DNA of 64,000 nt from Muscardinus avellanarius (Eukaryota; Chordata; Mammalia; Rodentia; Gliridae), in the NCBI GenBank assembly GCA_963383645.1, contig OY726560.1:31433173-31497172 (forward strand), given 5' to 3'. Numbering within the stretch: position 1 is the stretch's first letter; every line of letters starts with the position of its first letter. This document shows, one piece after another, positions 1-12,500 of the stretch. The notes under the pieces are model-generated. The model saw nothing but the letters and a program-made list of their open reading frames with translations. It was not told where the DNA came from and made no database searches. The position numbers and the translations under genes were made by a program.

Positions 1-39
1 TTATCATAGCTTTACAAAGTGATCTAAAGAAGCTTTAAT

Positions 40-391
40 TTCATACAATGGCTTGAATGTTGGTATCCCCCTGAAACTCATATGTTAAATCTAACTTTCA
101 AGGTGATAATATTAGGAGACAGGTCTTTGAGGAAGTAATTAGGCGCTGAAAACAGAGCCCACCTGAAAGGGGTTAGTGCCCTTAATAAAGGCCTAAGATT
201 GCTCATTCTCCCTTCTGCCATATGATGACACATCAAAGAACCAGAAGATGGCCTTCACTAGATGTCTCATCTGCCAGTAGATCTGATGTTAAATTTTCAA
301 GCTTTTAGAACAGTGAGAAAGAAATTTATATTGTTTATATGCTAATCAGTCTATGAGATTTGGCTATAGCAGCCAAAATGGACTCACACAT
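40..391 (+). mobile_element. MaLR-type LTR (MST/MLT1-like)
   Basis: Diverged copy of the common mammalian LTR with the phrases ATTAGTGCCCTTAATAAAGG, TTCTGCCATATGATGACACA and, near its end, GCTATAGCAGCCAAAATGGA. Non-coding. Confidence 0.65.
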
Positions 392-610
392 TCTTTTAGG
401 AAGATAGGTAGCAAGGTCGATAGATTGATCTTAACAAGTTAAGAATATTCCCCCAAATTCCTGACCTTCAGCAGTTGTGAGATAATAAAAGTTAATTAAT
501 ATTTTTTAAAATTAAGATTTTCAATATTTATAACAAAAATATTTGAAATTGATGGAATATACAATATATTATGACAATTGTCTATCAAACACTGTGTAGT
601 TTACCATTGG
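392..610. other. Unannotated AT-rich stretch
   Basis: Nothing recognised. Confidence 0.5.
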
Positions 611-824
611 TTTTTTTTTTTGTGTGTGTGGTACTTGGATGAAACCCAAGGCCTTCTACCTCCGAGCTACACCCCTAACCGTATTTTTTATTCTTTATTT
701 TGAAACAGGGTCTTACTGAGTTGCAAAGAGCCTCACTAAGTAGCTGAGGCTGTCTGCGAACCACAGTCCTCCTGTCTCAGTCTCTCAAATGCTGGGATTA
801 CAAGTGTGCACTGCCACACCTGGC
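611..824 (-). repeat. Dimeric B1/ID-type SINE
   Basis: Starts on the plus strand with a T-run and GTGTGTGGTACTTGG and ends with ACACCTGGC, i.e. the reverse complement of a GCCGGGCGTGG..polyA SINE. Both the ID-like and the B1-like halves are present. Confidence 0.85.
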
Positions 825-853
825 GTGTTCTTTTCTTTTAATAAATAATGTGA

Positions 854-965
854 AGCTAGGCATGGTGGTGCAACTCAGTGAGACCTGTTTCAAAATAAAT
901 AAAAATTAGGGCTGGGGGTGTAGTTCGGAGGTAGAATACCCCTGGGTTCCATCCCCACACCACAG

Positions 966-996
<31 letters not shown>

Positions 997-1000
997 ATAT
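854..1000 (+). repeat. Dimeric SINE, internally deleted, with (AAAT)n tail
   Basis: AGCTAGGCATGGTGGTGCA runs straight into the CTCAGTGAGACC part, so most of the left unit is missing. The ID-like half is intact and the tail has expanded to (AAAT)n at 967-998. Confidence 0.8.
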
Positions 1001-2095
1001 AAAAACATAAACAAATAACTTGAGTAAGCCTTTACAATGATACTTTAAAGATACAATTTTAAACTTAACTATATTTGAAATGGCACGGCCTTACTTTTTT
1101 GCTAATAGACATGAATATCATCCCTTTATTTTAAAAAACTTTGATAAATATTTCAATAAAATTTGTTTTCTGTGTAATTCCATAAATTTTACTTTGTGCA
1201 TTTAAATATATTATTCTGAGAAATAATTCATAGCTTTCACTTAAGTTCCAGGCAGTCAAAGAAAAAATGAAGAACCAGTGATTAAGGTAAACCGTGAAGA
1301 TCCTTACAAAAATAGGTCAAATGATCAGGACTTGGGAAACCCAACAGAAGAGAAGTTCACACACAGGACTGAGAGACAGCAGCATGAGTTAGGAGATACA
1401 TAGGACAGTGTTGTAGTACAGGAATAAAGAGAAGAATATCTGTAGAAGGGGAGTTGTCACTTGTTATTAGTGCTGCTGAAATGTTTAATGAGGCAGCAAA
1501 CTTTCTTGATCTTGACATGGATAACTCCCATGGAATAGTAATTTCCTTGAGTACAGATTGAGCGGGTTGAGTAAGAGATAAAAGAGTAGAGACAATCCCC
1601 ACAAACAACCCAGTTGAGAAGTCTTACTTAGAATGAAAGCAGAGAAATCGGGTTGTTCCTGTGGGAGATCTGTGATCAAGACATGGTTTTTATAAGATGG
1701 CAGATACTGAGCCAGTGACTAATGCAATGAAGGGAGAAAGCTCTGATGGAAGAGAAAGGTCCCACTGCAGGCGGAAGAAATGTGGGGTGGGGTCTAGCAC
1801 ACAGGTGGAGGCAAGGCTAGTATCTGGGTCCACATTCAGAAGGGACAGTATACTTAAGATGGGGTGCTGCTGGGTTCTTGTCTGATGGCTGCTGCTTCCT
1901 GGGCAACATGTGAGGCAGGGTTATTAGCACTAGAGAGATGTATGAAATAGGCATTTTAACAAGTGAAAAAGGAGATACTGGGAAAGTTTTGTAATGTGAG
2001 CTGTCTTGGGCAATGCAAAATATTTGTTGGAGGTTGTGACTATCACTTTTTTTTTTAATTGTGTTCATGGATTGGACTAATATTTTAAAGTCCAG
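1001..2095. other. Intergenic stretch without recognised gene
   Basis: Short open frames only; none resembles a known protein and none shows coding character. No repeat recognised. Confidence 0.5.
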
Positions 2096-2879
2096 ACAAC
2101 TGGAACAATCTGAGATTCACTCTAATTCTTACAAAGATTCCAATAATATTTTCTATCAAAATAGAAAAAAGTCCTAAAATTCATGTGGAACCACAAAAGA
2201 CCTGAATAGCCAAAGAAATCTTGAACAAGAACAAAGCTGGCAGCATCTCCTTCTTAATTTCAATTTCTATTTCAAAGATCTAGTAATCAAAAATGATGAT
2301 ATTGACATAAAATAAACTTATGGACCAATGAAACAGAATAAAAAAACCCGGAAATAAACCCATATACAAAGCTAACTGATTGTTCACCAGGGTGCCAAGA
2401 ATATATTATGAGGAAGAGACAGTCTCTTCAATAAATGGTGCAGGGAAAACTGGATATCCACATACCAAAGAATGTTTTTGGACCCTTATCTTAAACTGTC
2501 CACAAAAATCAATTCAAACTGGATTATAAATACTTAAGGTTAAGAACTGAAATCATGAAACTATAAGAAACCATGGGGGAAAAGTTCTTTCACATTGCTG
2601 TAGGCATACCTAAAGGACAAAACAACAACAACAACAAAAAAGTGAGACTACATCAAACTAAAAAGATTCTGCACAGCAAAAGAAAATAAACAACAAAATG
2701 AAAAGATGACCTACGGGAAGGGAGAAATATTTGCAAATTACATATCTATAAATACATGATAAACTACATACTTATCTATTAATATCCAAAATATGTAAGA
2801 AATTCCTCTAAGCCAATAGCCAAAACTAAACAAAGCAAACTAAAACTCCAACTCAAACCAATTAAAAATGAGCAGATGT
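2096..2879 (+). mobile_element. L1 LINE fragment (ORF2 3' region), left part
   Basis: Diverged L1 with typical phrases such as CATGTGGAACCACAAAAGAC, AAAGCTGGCAGCATC and ATAAATGGTGCAGGGAAAAC. It breaks off near GAGCAGATG where the TMEM126A retrocopy begins. No intact ORF. Confidence 0.8.
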
Positions 2880-2990
2880 TTCAGCCAAAGATGGTTGCAC
2901 CTGGGCCAGTGGATTAGATTGTACTGAACCCCAGAGTAGTAGAAGGACAGGGGAGGTGTCCACAGCTGGGAAGAGATCATAAGGTTCAAG

Positions 2991-3574
2991 GTGGAAAATC
3001 AGAAACTTGATAATGCTAGCAAAGAAAACTTAACTTTTGATATTATAATTAGAAAAATTAACCAACTTCCAGAAGCAGAAAGGAATCGACTTGATCGTGG
3101 ATCCACATATACTGGCCATACTGCTGCTCTCTGTGGCCTAATAGCAAACACTTTTTTTTTTTTTTGGCATGTTTTGTGTGTGACAAAGGCTTGTAGAGCT
3201 GCTGGCTTACCAATGGCAAGGACTCTAGTTTTGCCAGCACATCATTTTGCAAATATTTTGTAGGTTTACTTTTGAATATAGGTGATTTGAATGGTGAACC
3301 CTGTATTGTGAAACAGGGTGGACTGGTTGGTTTGTTTGGGAAAGTCTGTATCCTGTTTCCTATGAATGGTGACCTAGCAGCCAGGTCTGAATCAACCTTG
3401 CTACCAGAAATAGAAAATATTTTAACTTACTAAATTTGACTTTCTAAGCCTGTCTTTAAAAAGATATTTCACAGTTTACTTCAGATTATGTTTGCAGCTT
3501 ACTTTGGCTTTAGTCAACACAAATCACTTCTGCAGACTCTTCAGTTACCTGAACTTGACTTGGAAATTCACTGA
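2991..3574 (+). pseudogene. TMEM126A: Processed pseudogene of TMEM126A
   Basis: The translation starts ENQKLDNASKENLTFDI and continues with KINQLPEAERNRLDRGSTYT, clearly TMEM126A, a mitochondrial inner-membrane complex I assembly factor of about 195 aa. The copy is intronless through to LQLPELDLEIH and its stop at 3572-3574. It is broken in several ways: the initiator ATG is GTG, a T-run lies in the first membrane segment near 3150, the frame shifts near 3240 next to an in-frame TAG, and TAA and TGA stops interrupt the C-terminal part near 3430. It sits inside an L1 fragment, which fits L1-driven retroposition. A 5' UTR-derived part may reach back to about 2880 and a 3' part to about 3880. 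No poly(A) tail or clear target duplication was found. Confidence 0.88.
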
Positions 3575-3883
3575 TTTTAGGCAATTATGTATAAAAATAA
3601 AACGATGAGAATAATGAAAATAATTGTCTCTAACGTTACAAATAAAAGTGGATTTGTAATCGATTACATGAGGTATAATTCTTGGGCCTGCAACAAAAGA
3701 CTACAGGGAGCAATGAAAACTGAACCCCAGTGAAGACTACCCCTTACACAATGCATTAGGCACTGAATTTGGACTCTAATTCAAATGATAACCATAAAGC
3801 AATTTTTAATGAAGGCTCCATAAAGTCACACAGGAAGGAAAATTAAAACTATCAATATAAAAACAAAAATTAATTGGTAGGCA

Positions 3884-4725
3884 AAAAACCTGCATAAAAT
3901 TTTCTCCAAAGACATACAAAGGGCCAATAAGCAATTGACTAGGTGTTCAACATCACTAAATATCAGAGAAATGCAAATATATCAGCTAATAGTTAGAATA
4001 GTTTTTATTAAAGTCAGGAGATAAGTGTTGGCAAAGATGTGGATTAAAGGGAACACTTGCACTTTTGGTGGGAATAAAAATTGATATAGTTATCCTGAAA
4101 TACAATATGGAGGTTTACCCCCAAATTGAAAACCAAACTATTTCATATGACCCAGTAATGCAAGTACTGAGTATATATCCAAAAAATTTGAAATCAGGAT
4201 CTTGAAGATAAATCTGTACTCTGGGTTCATTGTAGCATTATTCACAATGCCCCAAATATGAAATTATTTACTTATCCAGTGATAGATGAATGGATAAAGA
4301 AAATGTGATACATATACACATAAACCCAATGGAGTATCATTTGGGCCTTTTTAGAAGGTAGAAAATCTTGTCATTTGCAACAAAATGGGCAAGGCTGGAG
4401 AAAGTTATGCTAAGTAAATAAATACAGGAAGACAAACACTGTTTGACCTTGTTCATATGTGAAATGTGGAATTTAAGCTAGTCAAACTCATTGAAGCAGA
4501 GTAGAATGGTGATTGCCAGAAGCTGGGGTGAGTGAAAAATGGAGAGGTTATAATCAAACAGTATAAAGTTTCAGTTGTGTACCTTAAACAAGTTCTGGAA
4601 ATCTATACAGCATAGTGCATATAGCTAACAATATTGTGTTTTATACTTAAAACTTTCTAAGAGGGTAGATCTTAAGTGTTCTTAAGCACACAGATGTAAA
4701 TAATAAAAATAAAATAAAATAATAA
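3884..4725 (+). mobile_element. L1 LINE fragment, right part
   Basis: Continues the L1 of 2096-2879 with TTTTCTCCAAAGACATACAA, ATCAGAGAAATGCAAAT and, in the 3' part, GATGAATGGATAAAGAAAAT. It ends in an AATAAAATAAAATAATAATG tail. The two parts fit end to end, so the sequence between them is an insertion. Confidence 0.78.
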
Positions 4726-4886
4726 TGATGATGTCCTTAGTGATTATATTTCATTTATTTGTCAAGGATGAATCATTGCTTTAAATACTATTTCTCTGTT
4801 TTTATTCAAGGGCACTTCCTGCCTTCATTTTCTTACCTTTTTTTCTAAAAGTATTTCATTGCTTCATGGCATTAGAATATATATAT

Positions 4887-5059
4887 AGTGGTACTGGGAA
4901 TGGGAACCTACCTCGGGGCTACATTCCCATACCTATTTTTTGTATTTTTTATTTGGAAACAGGGTCTCTTAAGCCAGCACAGCTGGCTTCGAACCTGTGT
5001 GATCCTCCTGTCTCTGCCTCCCAAGCACGGGGATTACAAGCATGCACCACCACCCCAGC
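4887..5059 (-). repeat. Dimeric SINE, 'CTTAAGCCAGC' subtype
   Basis: GGTACTGGGAATGGGAACC to CACCACCCCAGC, with the younger-subtype block CTCTTAAGCCAGCACAGC. Confidence 0.82.
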
Positions 5060-6485
5060 GGAATATTTTTAGTTAGATGTCAATACCAATTGTTCCCTGT
5101 GCCACACGAAAAACCACGCAAATTATTTTTCAGAATGTTGTGGTCGTCATTTCCAAAACAAAACTTATCATAAAGTGAAATTTTCTTCAACCGTATTCAG
5201 GTATCAAAATGGAATATGCTTTCTGGGTAGTTATGTTTAAGCAGAACTATATGCAATTGGGAAAAAAAGAGTGAGAATTTGAAGGCAATTTTACAGGGTT
5301 CTAATGATAAACCACCAGATGTTAGCTGGTAGGATGGGAGGTATGAACAGGATGGCATTTATGGTAATGCTAAAGGAGGTAGTTATTTCATTGATGGTCT
5401 CTGTTGAAGTCCCTTGAGAAAATTGAATAAACACAGGAAAAGCAAGTAATCAGTGAATATATCTCTTCATTTTCATATGTCTCTAATTCTAGTGATTCCA
5501 GGAACAAAGCTGAAGCATTTATGGATGTCCAAATTCATAAGAACTGTACTCAAAACAACTTTATAACCAACACTGTACCATAACTGCTGGCTCTACATGT
5601 GTTTGTTCTTTGATTTCTAGTATCATCATAAGCCAATGTTCATTGACTGTCCACAGGCTTTGGGTATAACATAATGCTCTAATTGTACTTTTTTATTTTA
5701 TTTTTTTTTACAAAGTGACACTTAGGATTAAAAAAAAATCTTTTAAAACACTGAAAAGTATTTTTCTTTTGTTAATAATCTCCTCCTATTCTCCTGACCC
5801 CCTCTCCATGATAAAGTAGGTGAAATAGAATTATTTCAGCAGTGATATATACTACTTAAATCCACTTCCTATCTTACTGAATTGGCTTTAGAAAATGATC
5901 CCAGCCAAACATGTTTCACTGTAAGATGGGTCCCCATATTGATTTAATTAAATAACATTTTCTTCCTGAAAATTCTGGCTGGCCTGAATTGGAATTGGGC
6001 TCTTGTAAATGATAGTTACAACCAGCCCCAGGGACTAAAATATGGTGTCCAGTGCCCCCTTGTGGCTTATTAGCAGAACAACAACAACATATAACTTAAT
6101 GGTACATGCCAAATTTCATTTTTTGCCATTTATTTACTTAAAAGAATTGTCAAGATTTCACTGTTAGGTTCTGAGGAGCCAAAGATAAACAGAATACAGT
6201 ATGTTTCACAAAGGATTTCATAGTAGGATAAAGACAAAATGACTACAAATGGCAATGTCATTAACGAAATTAGGTTGGTTATTTTGAGTTATTCTCATTG
6301 TGATTAGTATTAAGCTAAAAACTCCTGAAAAAATAAAAGCAGCTATTTGCCATAGTGTAATTTACGTATCTATACAAAACTAGAAAACACACAGTAAAAT
6401 AAATTTCTAGTTCTTGCTAGGACATCATGAGTCCATATGACTTTTTCTAATTATTTCCTACTAGTACTTATGATTTTCATTATTA
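5060..6485. other. Unannotated intergenic stretch
   Basis: AT-rich sequence, no gene and no repeat that I can name. Confidence 0.5.
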
Positions 6486-6489
6486 TCCT

Positions 6490-6610
6490 ACTGCCAGGTC
6501 AGTATTATCACATCTATTTTCCAGATAAGGAAACTGAGGAAGAGTCAGTCTTACCTGATTATTCAGAATCACAGATGAGATTAGAACCTGGTCTGACTGT
6601 ATCCATGTTT
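6490..6610 (-). repeat. MIR fragment
   Basis: CAGATAAGGAAACTGAGGAA followed by an ACCTG..ACTC-like core is the reverse of the MIR 3' half. Confidence 0.6.
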
Positions 6611-7675
6611 TTTGGTAGATTTATCCAATGGCTTTTATATGGTTTTCTGATGGTAAATATGAGGGGTTCTATGATGTCAGAGTAATATGAGGTAGCCTTT
6701 TACACACACACTGGATCATGTCCAACATCCGCTGTTGAGCAGCTGTCACAGTTCTTTTGTGTTGCACAGGGCTTTTTATTAAGTTATGAAAAGTTCCATA
6801 TCCTATTACAAATCCCCGACATCACCCAGTTCCTGGCTTTGCACTTCTCAACCAAATGATACACTTGTTAGGCTAAAGCAAAGGTGATTACATAATTTAG
6901 CTGGGCGTTCTTTAATCCTGTGCAAGGAAAGCTTATAGTAATCCTAATTATTCTCACCCAGTGCAGTCATGTAACAATAATCCTATTAAATTTCTGGCAT
7001 CAAGTGTGAAAGGGAACAAGCTTTTAAAACAGTGGATTCCTAGTTCACATAAATGAATGATGTGAGTCAAGATGTTCACAAAGTTGGTTTATTTGCAAGA
7101 TATCAATGGTTCTAGATGCAAATTACAAGACATTTATACGACATCAAAGAAACCTAGTTTCTTCAGGGGGTAGAGGTGGGAGAGTCTTATCACTATCATC
7201 TTAAACCTATGCTCTTTAGTACTTTAAATTGCTATGAAGTATTTTCAATTCAGCTATTTTTTGTCCCATTTCAAAATATTTTCATAACTTGTTTTAAAAT
7301 AGTACCTATATGAACAATTTTTGGTTTGTTTCCATGAACAGTACTATGAAATAAGAACCTGTAACATTTCCTATGTACCATTTATGATTCTTTTTTTATA
7401 ATGAGTAGCAAAATGAGCATTCCTATCAGCACTTTAGAACATTGTTTTCTAAGAGATGAAGTGAAACAAAATACTCTTTCGGGTAGATTTTGTGACTCTA
7501 TGTGCCCTTCTCAGGCTCAAAACTACATAATTAAACCCAGTTGGTTCAAAGACTACATTTAAATTTTAAACTCATCAGAAAGATGAAATTGTTATTTCTG
7601 GAACAGTGAACCAAAAATTTATGTGAAGCTTTTCCTCAATTACACCCCATTATTGCTACTTTTCATGCTCCTGTA
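6611..7675. other. Unannotated intergenic stretch
   Basis: Nothing recognised. Confidence 0.5.
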
Positions 7676-7682
7676 ATGTTCA

Positions 7683-7736
7683 TTCACTTGTTCACACATT
7701 CATTTATTCATTCATTCCCTCATCCATTCATTCACA
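7683..7736. repeat. Degenerate (CATT)n tract
   Basis: Repeated CATTCA/CATTT units. It creates a spurious His/Phe/Ser-rich open frame. Confidence 0.7.
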
Positions 7737-8199
7737 ATTACATATCATACAAAGTAAAAGCAGTCATGTTTCCTCACCTCCAGATGTATGCAAGAGTTCA
7801 AGAACCACTGTGTCAAAGAGAAACACAGCTGCTTGTGATAAAACAAAACAAAACAGAAACAATGGTGGGGAATCAGAGGGATGTCAGAATGTCTTAGCAT
7901 CTCAGGCTGAATTTTGAAGGGAAAATAGAAATGAGATAAGAGAGAAGGGCTTTCTAGATTGATACGTTTGCAAAGGTGTTAAAGGATGGAATAACTTGGT
8001 ACTCTGGGAAGAAATAACATCTAGAAAGGCCCAGGTGTTAGGCAGAGTTTCATCCTGCATGGAGTCATTTCAAGTAGGGATATATGACCAGACTTGAGTT
8101 TTAGTAAGGCCACTTAGCCGACAGTGTGGAAGACATTGGGGGAAGCATGAAGCATCTACAGCAAGGAAATATAGGAGTCCACTGCAATAATTGGGGCAG

Positions 8200-8360
8200 A
8201 AGAAAACTTAAGTTTTGTATTTCTCAAAGTAATCCTCAAACAGCAACATGTACCACAACTCAGAGCTTATCAGAAATAAGGAATCTTGTGCCATATCTCT
8301 TACCTTCAGAACCAGCATTTTATCAAGCTCCTTGGTTAATCTATATGTCTAAGAGGTACC
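8200..8360. mobile_element. Ancient hAT-type MITE, MER5A-like
   Basis: TTCTCAAAGTAATCCTCAAA and the TTATCAGAAATAAGGAATCT region resemble MER5A (Charlie group). The match is diverged. Confidence 0.4.
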
Positions 8361-8464
8361 ATTCCAAGATAAGGAATGCAGCAGGGGTAGTACTGGGGGA
8401 AAACATAATTTCTATTTTAAGTATGGTCAGTTTGAGATGTTTGTGGAATATCCAAGGAAGATGA

Positions 8465-9335
8465 TCCATAGCAATAAAGATACATGGGTCTGGAGGCTAG
8501 AAACAAGTCTGGTTTGGAGATGCAGTTTAGCACTTATCAACCTGTTGGTATTTGAAGCCATGGTCTGACCTGTTTCCTGAGATTTGCCCAGAGAAAGGAT
8601 ATCCAGTTAGTCAGGCAGAGGCCTCAGGAGAGAGCTTCAAGAAACGTTATTACTTAAAAGTCACATTCAGCAAAAGGTAGTCCAACAAGAAAGAGAAGGA
8701 ACTTCCAGTGGTAGGAAGAAACGTGAGGAGTGGGCCGAGAGTTCCACGTGGCAGGATGGTCAACATTCTCACTTTCCAGCAGAGGTCATATAAGAACAGA
8801 CAACAGTCCATTGGATTTGGCAATCCTGGTGTCAGAGTAAAGCTAAAGGGTGGAAATTATTACCCATTAAGTTCTTTCTTGACCTTAGTATGTGGGGATG
8901 CAATCTACAGATTCTGCTTTCAAAGTTCAGATGAGTAGAGACTGTGGGAGGAGCTTGGTGTGGAGCCAGCTTGCAAATGTTCTGTCTTCCTCTAGATGGT
9001 AAATTCTTTGAAGCATAAGGAAGGCACATAAAGATGAGTAAGACCCAGTACTAACCCTCAGAGTTTGTAACAAATATGAAATAAGACAAATAACCATAGT
9101 ACAAGATGGGGTATTACAATTTATAAAATATTATGGGGGATTCAAAAGAGGAACACATATGCAATCAGGAAAGGCTGCTTACTTTTAAGCTGTTAGCACA
9201 GAGAATTGCATACACTAAATATTTAAATGGTATTAACTGCTGACTTGTTCTCTCAACAAATCTAGTGATTAGTAATAAAGACAGAGTCCCATTTATTCCA
9301 AAATCCAAGCAAACTTCAAACTTATTCATGAGATA
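8465..9335. other. Unannotated stretch next to the ENY2 3' end
   Basis: No gene or repeat recognised. The right edge probably includes ENY2 downstream sequence. Confidence 0.5.
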
Positions 9336-9505
9336 TTTATTAAAATAACACATTTAGGGAAAAAATCAATACAATGTATACATCATTACTGAAAACTGTA
9401 TACCATCATACAAAAAAGGATTTTATTTTGGGAAATTGATTTCTAATTTATGGCAAGTTGTACTTTCAGAAAGAAAACCACAGAACAACACAATCTAATT
9501 CAACC
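9336..9505 (-). other. ENY2: ENY2 3' UTR with candidate poly(A) signals
   Basis: AT-rich sequence after the ENY2 stop. On the minus strand AATAAA motifs occur at 9427-9422 and 9341-9336; the second lies in TTTTAATAAATATC and is the better candidate for the main signal about 165 nt after the stop. The cleavage site itself is inferred and would lie slightly left of 9336. Confidence 0.6.
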
Positions 9506-9582
9506 TTAAAGGCTGGCATGCTGAGCAAGGAATGTTCTTATTCTTTGTAGGAGCTCCTTCTTTACACTGTCAGGTACCAGGG
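9506..9582 (-). CDS. ENY2: ENY2 coding exon 5 with stop
   Basis: 77 nt on the minus strand after an acceptor with a pyrimidine-rich tract (TATTTCAG). It encodes [20 protein letters not shown] then QHASL and the stop TAA at 9508-9506. Confidence 0.95.
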
Positions 9583-12500
9583 CTGAAATACAAAAATGAA
9601 AATATCAAAAGATTCTTATTAATACAAGTCAATTTGAGATGTGACATTTTATTCAGGATTACCAATAAAAAAATTTCATAATAATCCTCATGCTTCAATT
9701 TATAAAAATATTTATCTGAAAAGAAAATGAACATTTGAAATTCATTATTTAATGAACTACCTATTAACTAAAGATAATACACAATGATGAGAAAAAAACA
9801 CTGGAAAATTCCTTAAAACCGGAGCAGAGAATGCTATTTTAAAATACAGAGGTTATAATGCATTGATAAATTTGACTCAAACACAACATCTCACACATAG
9901 TGAAAATCACCACAGGGAAATCCAAAAGACAAGAAACTGGGTAAACATTCTTCTCTATATGTAGATAAAAAAGGACTGTCTACTATACTGTTTTATAATG
10001 AGAAGGAAAAGATCAGCAGGCTACCCAAAATGGTCAAACATAAGAAAGGCTCAATCTCAAAAGAGAAATATCAAAACTACACTCAGCATGTTGTACCAAT
10101 TAGAATAAAATCCTCAAGTGAATGATATGACTGAGAGAAAATATGCATTTATATCAGTTGGAGAGAATATAAACTGGTATATTTTTTAAACGTAATTTGG
10201 CAATTTTATAGAATAAATGATGACATAATGAAAGTATATATTCTCTGACCCCACAAAGATGCAAAAAACTGAAATAGTAGTGACATTTTAAATGTTTTTA
10301 TTATGAATTCTTACCCATGTGACTAAATTATCTATTCAGAATATTAAAAAATGAAAGAAAAAAGGGAATATTTAATACATTTGCTTGTGTCCAGGACAAT
10401 TGAAAAAATGTCAGATATAGTTCAACATTTCTACAAAGAACTATATAAAAATAAAAAAGATACTCTTCTTTGTATATTGTTTTAAGCCTACCTACAAATA
10501 AAGACTACATACTTAAAAGTCCACTGGAAATGTAACCAATAGATACATAAAATATTTTAACCAGGCGTGGTGGTACACGCCTGTAATCCCTGAGCTTGCG
10601 AGGTGGAGACAGGAGAATCACAGGTTCGAAGCCAGCTTTGCTGGCTTAAGAGACCCTGTTTCTAAATTTAAAAAAATTGTAAAAGTAGGTCTGGAGGGTT
10701 CCATCCCCAGTACCACCAATATATAAAATATTTTAAAATTTAAAAAAGTTTTAATTAAAACACTTTTAATTAAGATTATGGCTGAGAACATATCAGTTAC
10801 CTAGGATAAGGTATGACTATAAGGGAGCTTGAGGATGAGAAAAACTATTTTATAACCTGATTGTAGAGATGGTTATATCAATCTATACATGCATATAAAA
10901 TTTTACAAGCTGCGTATTAAAAACAGTCACTTTTGCTGACTGTGGTGATGCATGCCTATAATCTCAGTAGTTGGGAGGCTGAGCCAGGAGGATTACAGGT
11001 TCCAGGCCAGCCTCAGCAACTTAGATCTAGACCTTCAGCAACTTAAAAAGACCCGGTTTCAAAATAAAAAATAAAAAAGGGCTCATGGTGTAGCTCAGGG
11101 GTATAATGCCAAGTTCAATCTCCAGTACCAAAAACAAGGGGAGATTTGAAATATTTAAGACATTGAAATATTTAAGGTGTAAGTATTGAAGACTGATTTC
11201 TAACCTGCATAACCAGTTTCTAAAAAATGTTAATGGATTAAGTATAAATTACAGAGAAAATAGAAGAAGAAATTAGAGAAAATTATCTTAAAAAGTAGTA
11301 GTTCTCAGAGTATTTGATAGTGATAATTTTGAAACTTTCTTTTTATCCTCAAACTACTTTTGTGTAAGAAAACATACATTATCTAGTTGATTTGCTTCCA
11401 TTTATAAATACAAAACCATACCAACTTTATCAAAATCAATGAAAATAATGTAGCTACATCGCAGGTAACATTTGTGTAGTTCCTTAATACCTTTTACACA
11501 TCATCAGTGTTAACGTATTTCCTTTCTTTTGCCTTCTGTGAAGAAAGCACTTAAAGGAGAAATTAAGAAAGCGGCTGCACTGTGAGTCTTAAATATGGAT
11601 TACCCTGAACATGAAGTTATGGAACCACCAAATTCTTAATTAGATGTTAAAGAAGATAGAACTTCATTTATTTTTAATAAGGAAAGAGATAGCAGAGCGA
11701 TGACTCGGGTTGGAATAAAACTGAATTATTAAACATTTAAGTGGAGCCAGGCTATATCTGATAAAAGGTTTATAAATCCTACCTTCTGGTGATATTTGCT
11801 TTTATAAAATCCCATATTTTAAAAATGTCTTAACAACCATATCAATTTACACTGGAATATTGTTTTATAGTGCTACACATTTTATACCTATTATCTCATC
11901 TGTTACTCAAGACTGCTAGAGAGGCAAGTAGGAAATTTTAACTCTTCCCACGTGCAGCAATGAAAGCACTCAATAATTTTCGTAAAAGTACTTTTCCTTA
12001 CGAAAAGAAAAAACATTTGAATTAGCAAAGAAAAGTATCTATAGCACATTTCCTCTGACACAATCTGTACTTCTTACCTCTGCCTTTTGGAGTGATTTCA
12101 GCCACCAAGTCATCAACAGTAACGTGTTCTAGTCCTTTTTCTTTAATTACCTCTTATGCAAAAGCAAAAAACAAATCATATCATTTAAAATCATTATCTG
12201 TAAGAAAGATTTTCATAAGGAAGGGTTAAAATCATGTTTTTAAAGTGTAGATTGGTCTTAAAAAAAAGAGGACACTTCTTTTTCTTTTCTAATGAAAATT
12301 AATAACCTTACAAACACATTAAGTATTCTCCAGATTAAAATGATAAAAAAGTCTGTTCATCTTTCATCTACATAGTCTTTAACAAATTTAACACTTAAGA
12401 ATTCAAATTTATTTTTAACATTTGTAAGAAGCTGGAAACATAACTGGACAGATCTTATTTTACTATGATCACAGTAGTTCTTACTTAAATGTATGGAAAG

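Larger units (their letters stand above)
9583..12077 (-). other. ENY2: ENY2 intron 4
   Basis: 2495 bp. It holds two plus-oriented dimeric SINEs (10560-10720 and 10935-11137) and a diverged, AT-rich, L1-like stretch at about 9780-10540. The rest, 11140-12077, shows no recognised element apart from a short MIR-like piece near 11870-11950. Confidence 0.85.

Noticed and set aside
8126..8464. 112-aa open frame
   Set aside because: Overlaps a MER5A-like MITE remnant and resembles no known protein.
1..9300. Possible 5' exons of PKHD1L1, the gene expected downstream of ENY2 in mammals
   Set aside because: No open frame here resembles that protein; it probably begins beyond the left edge.
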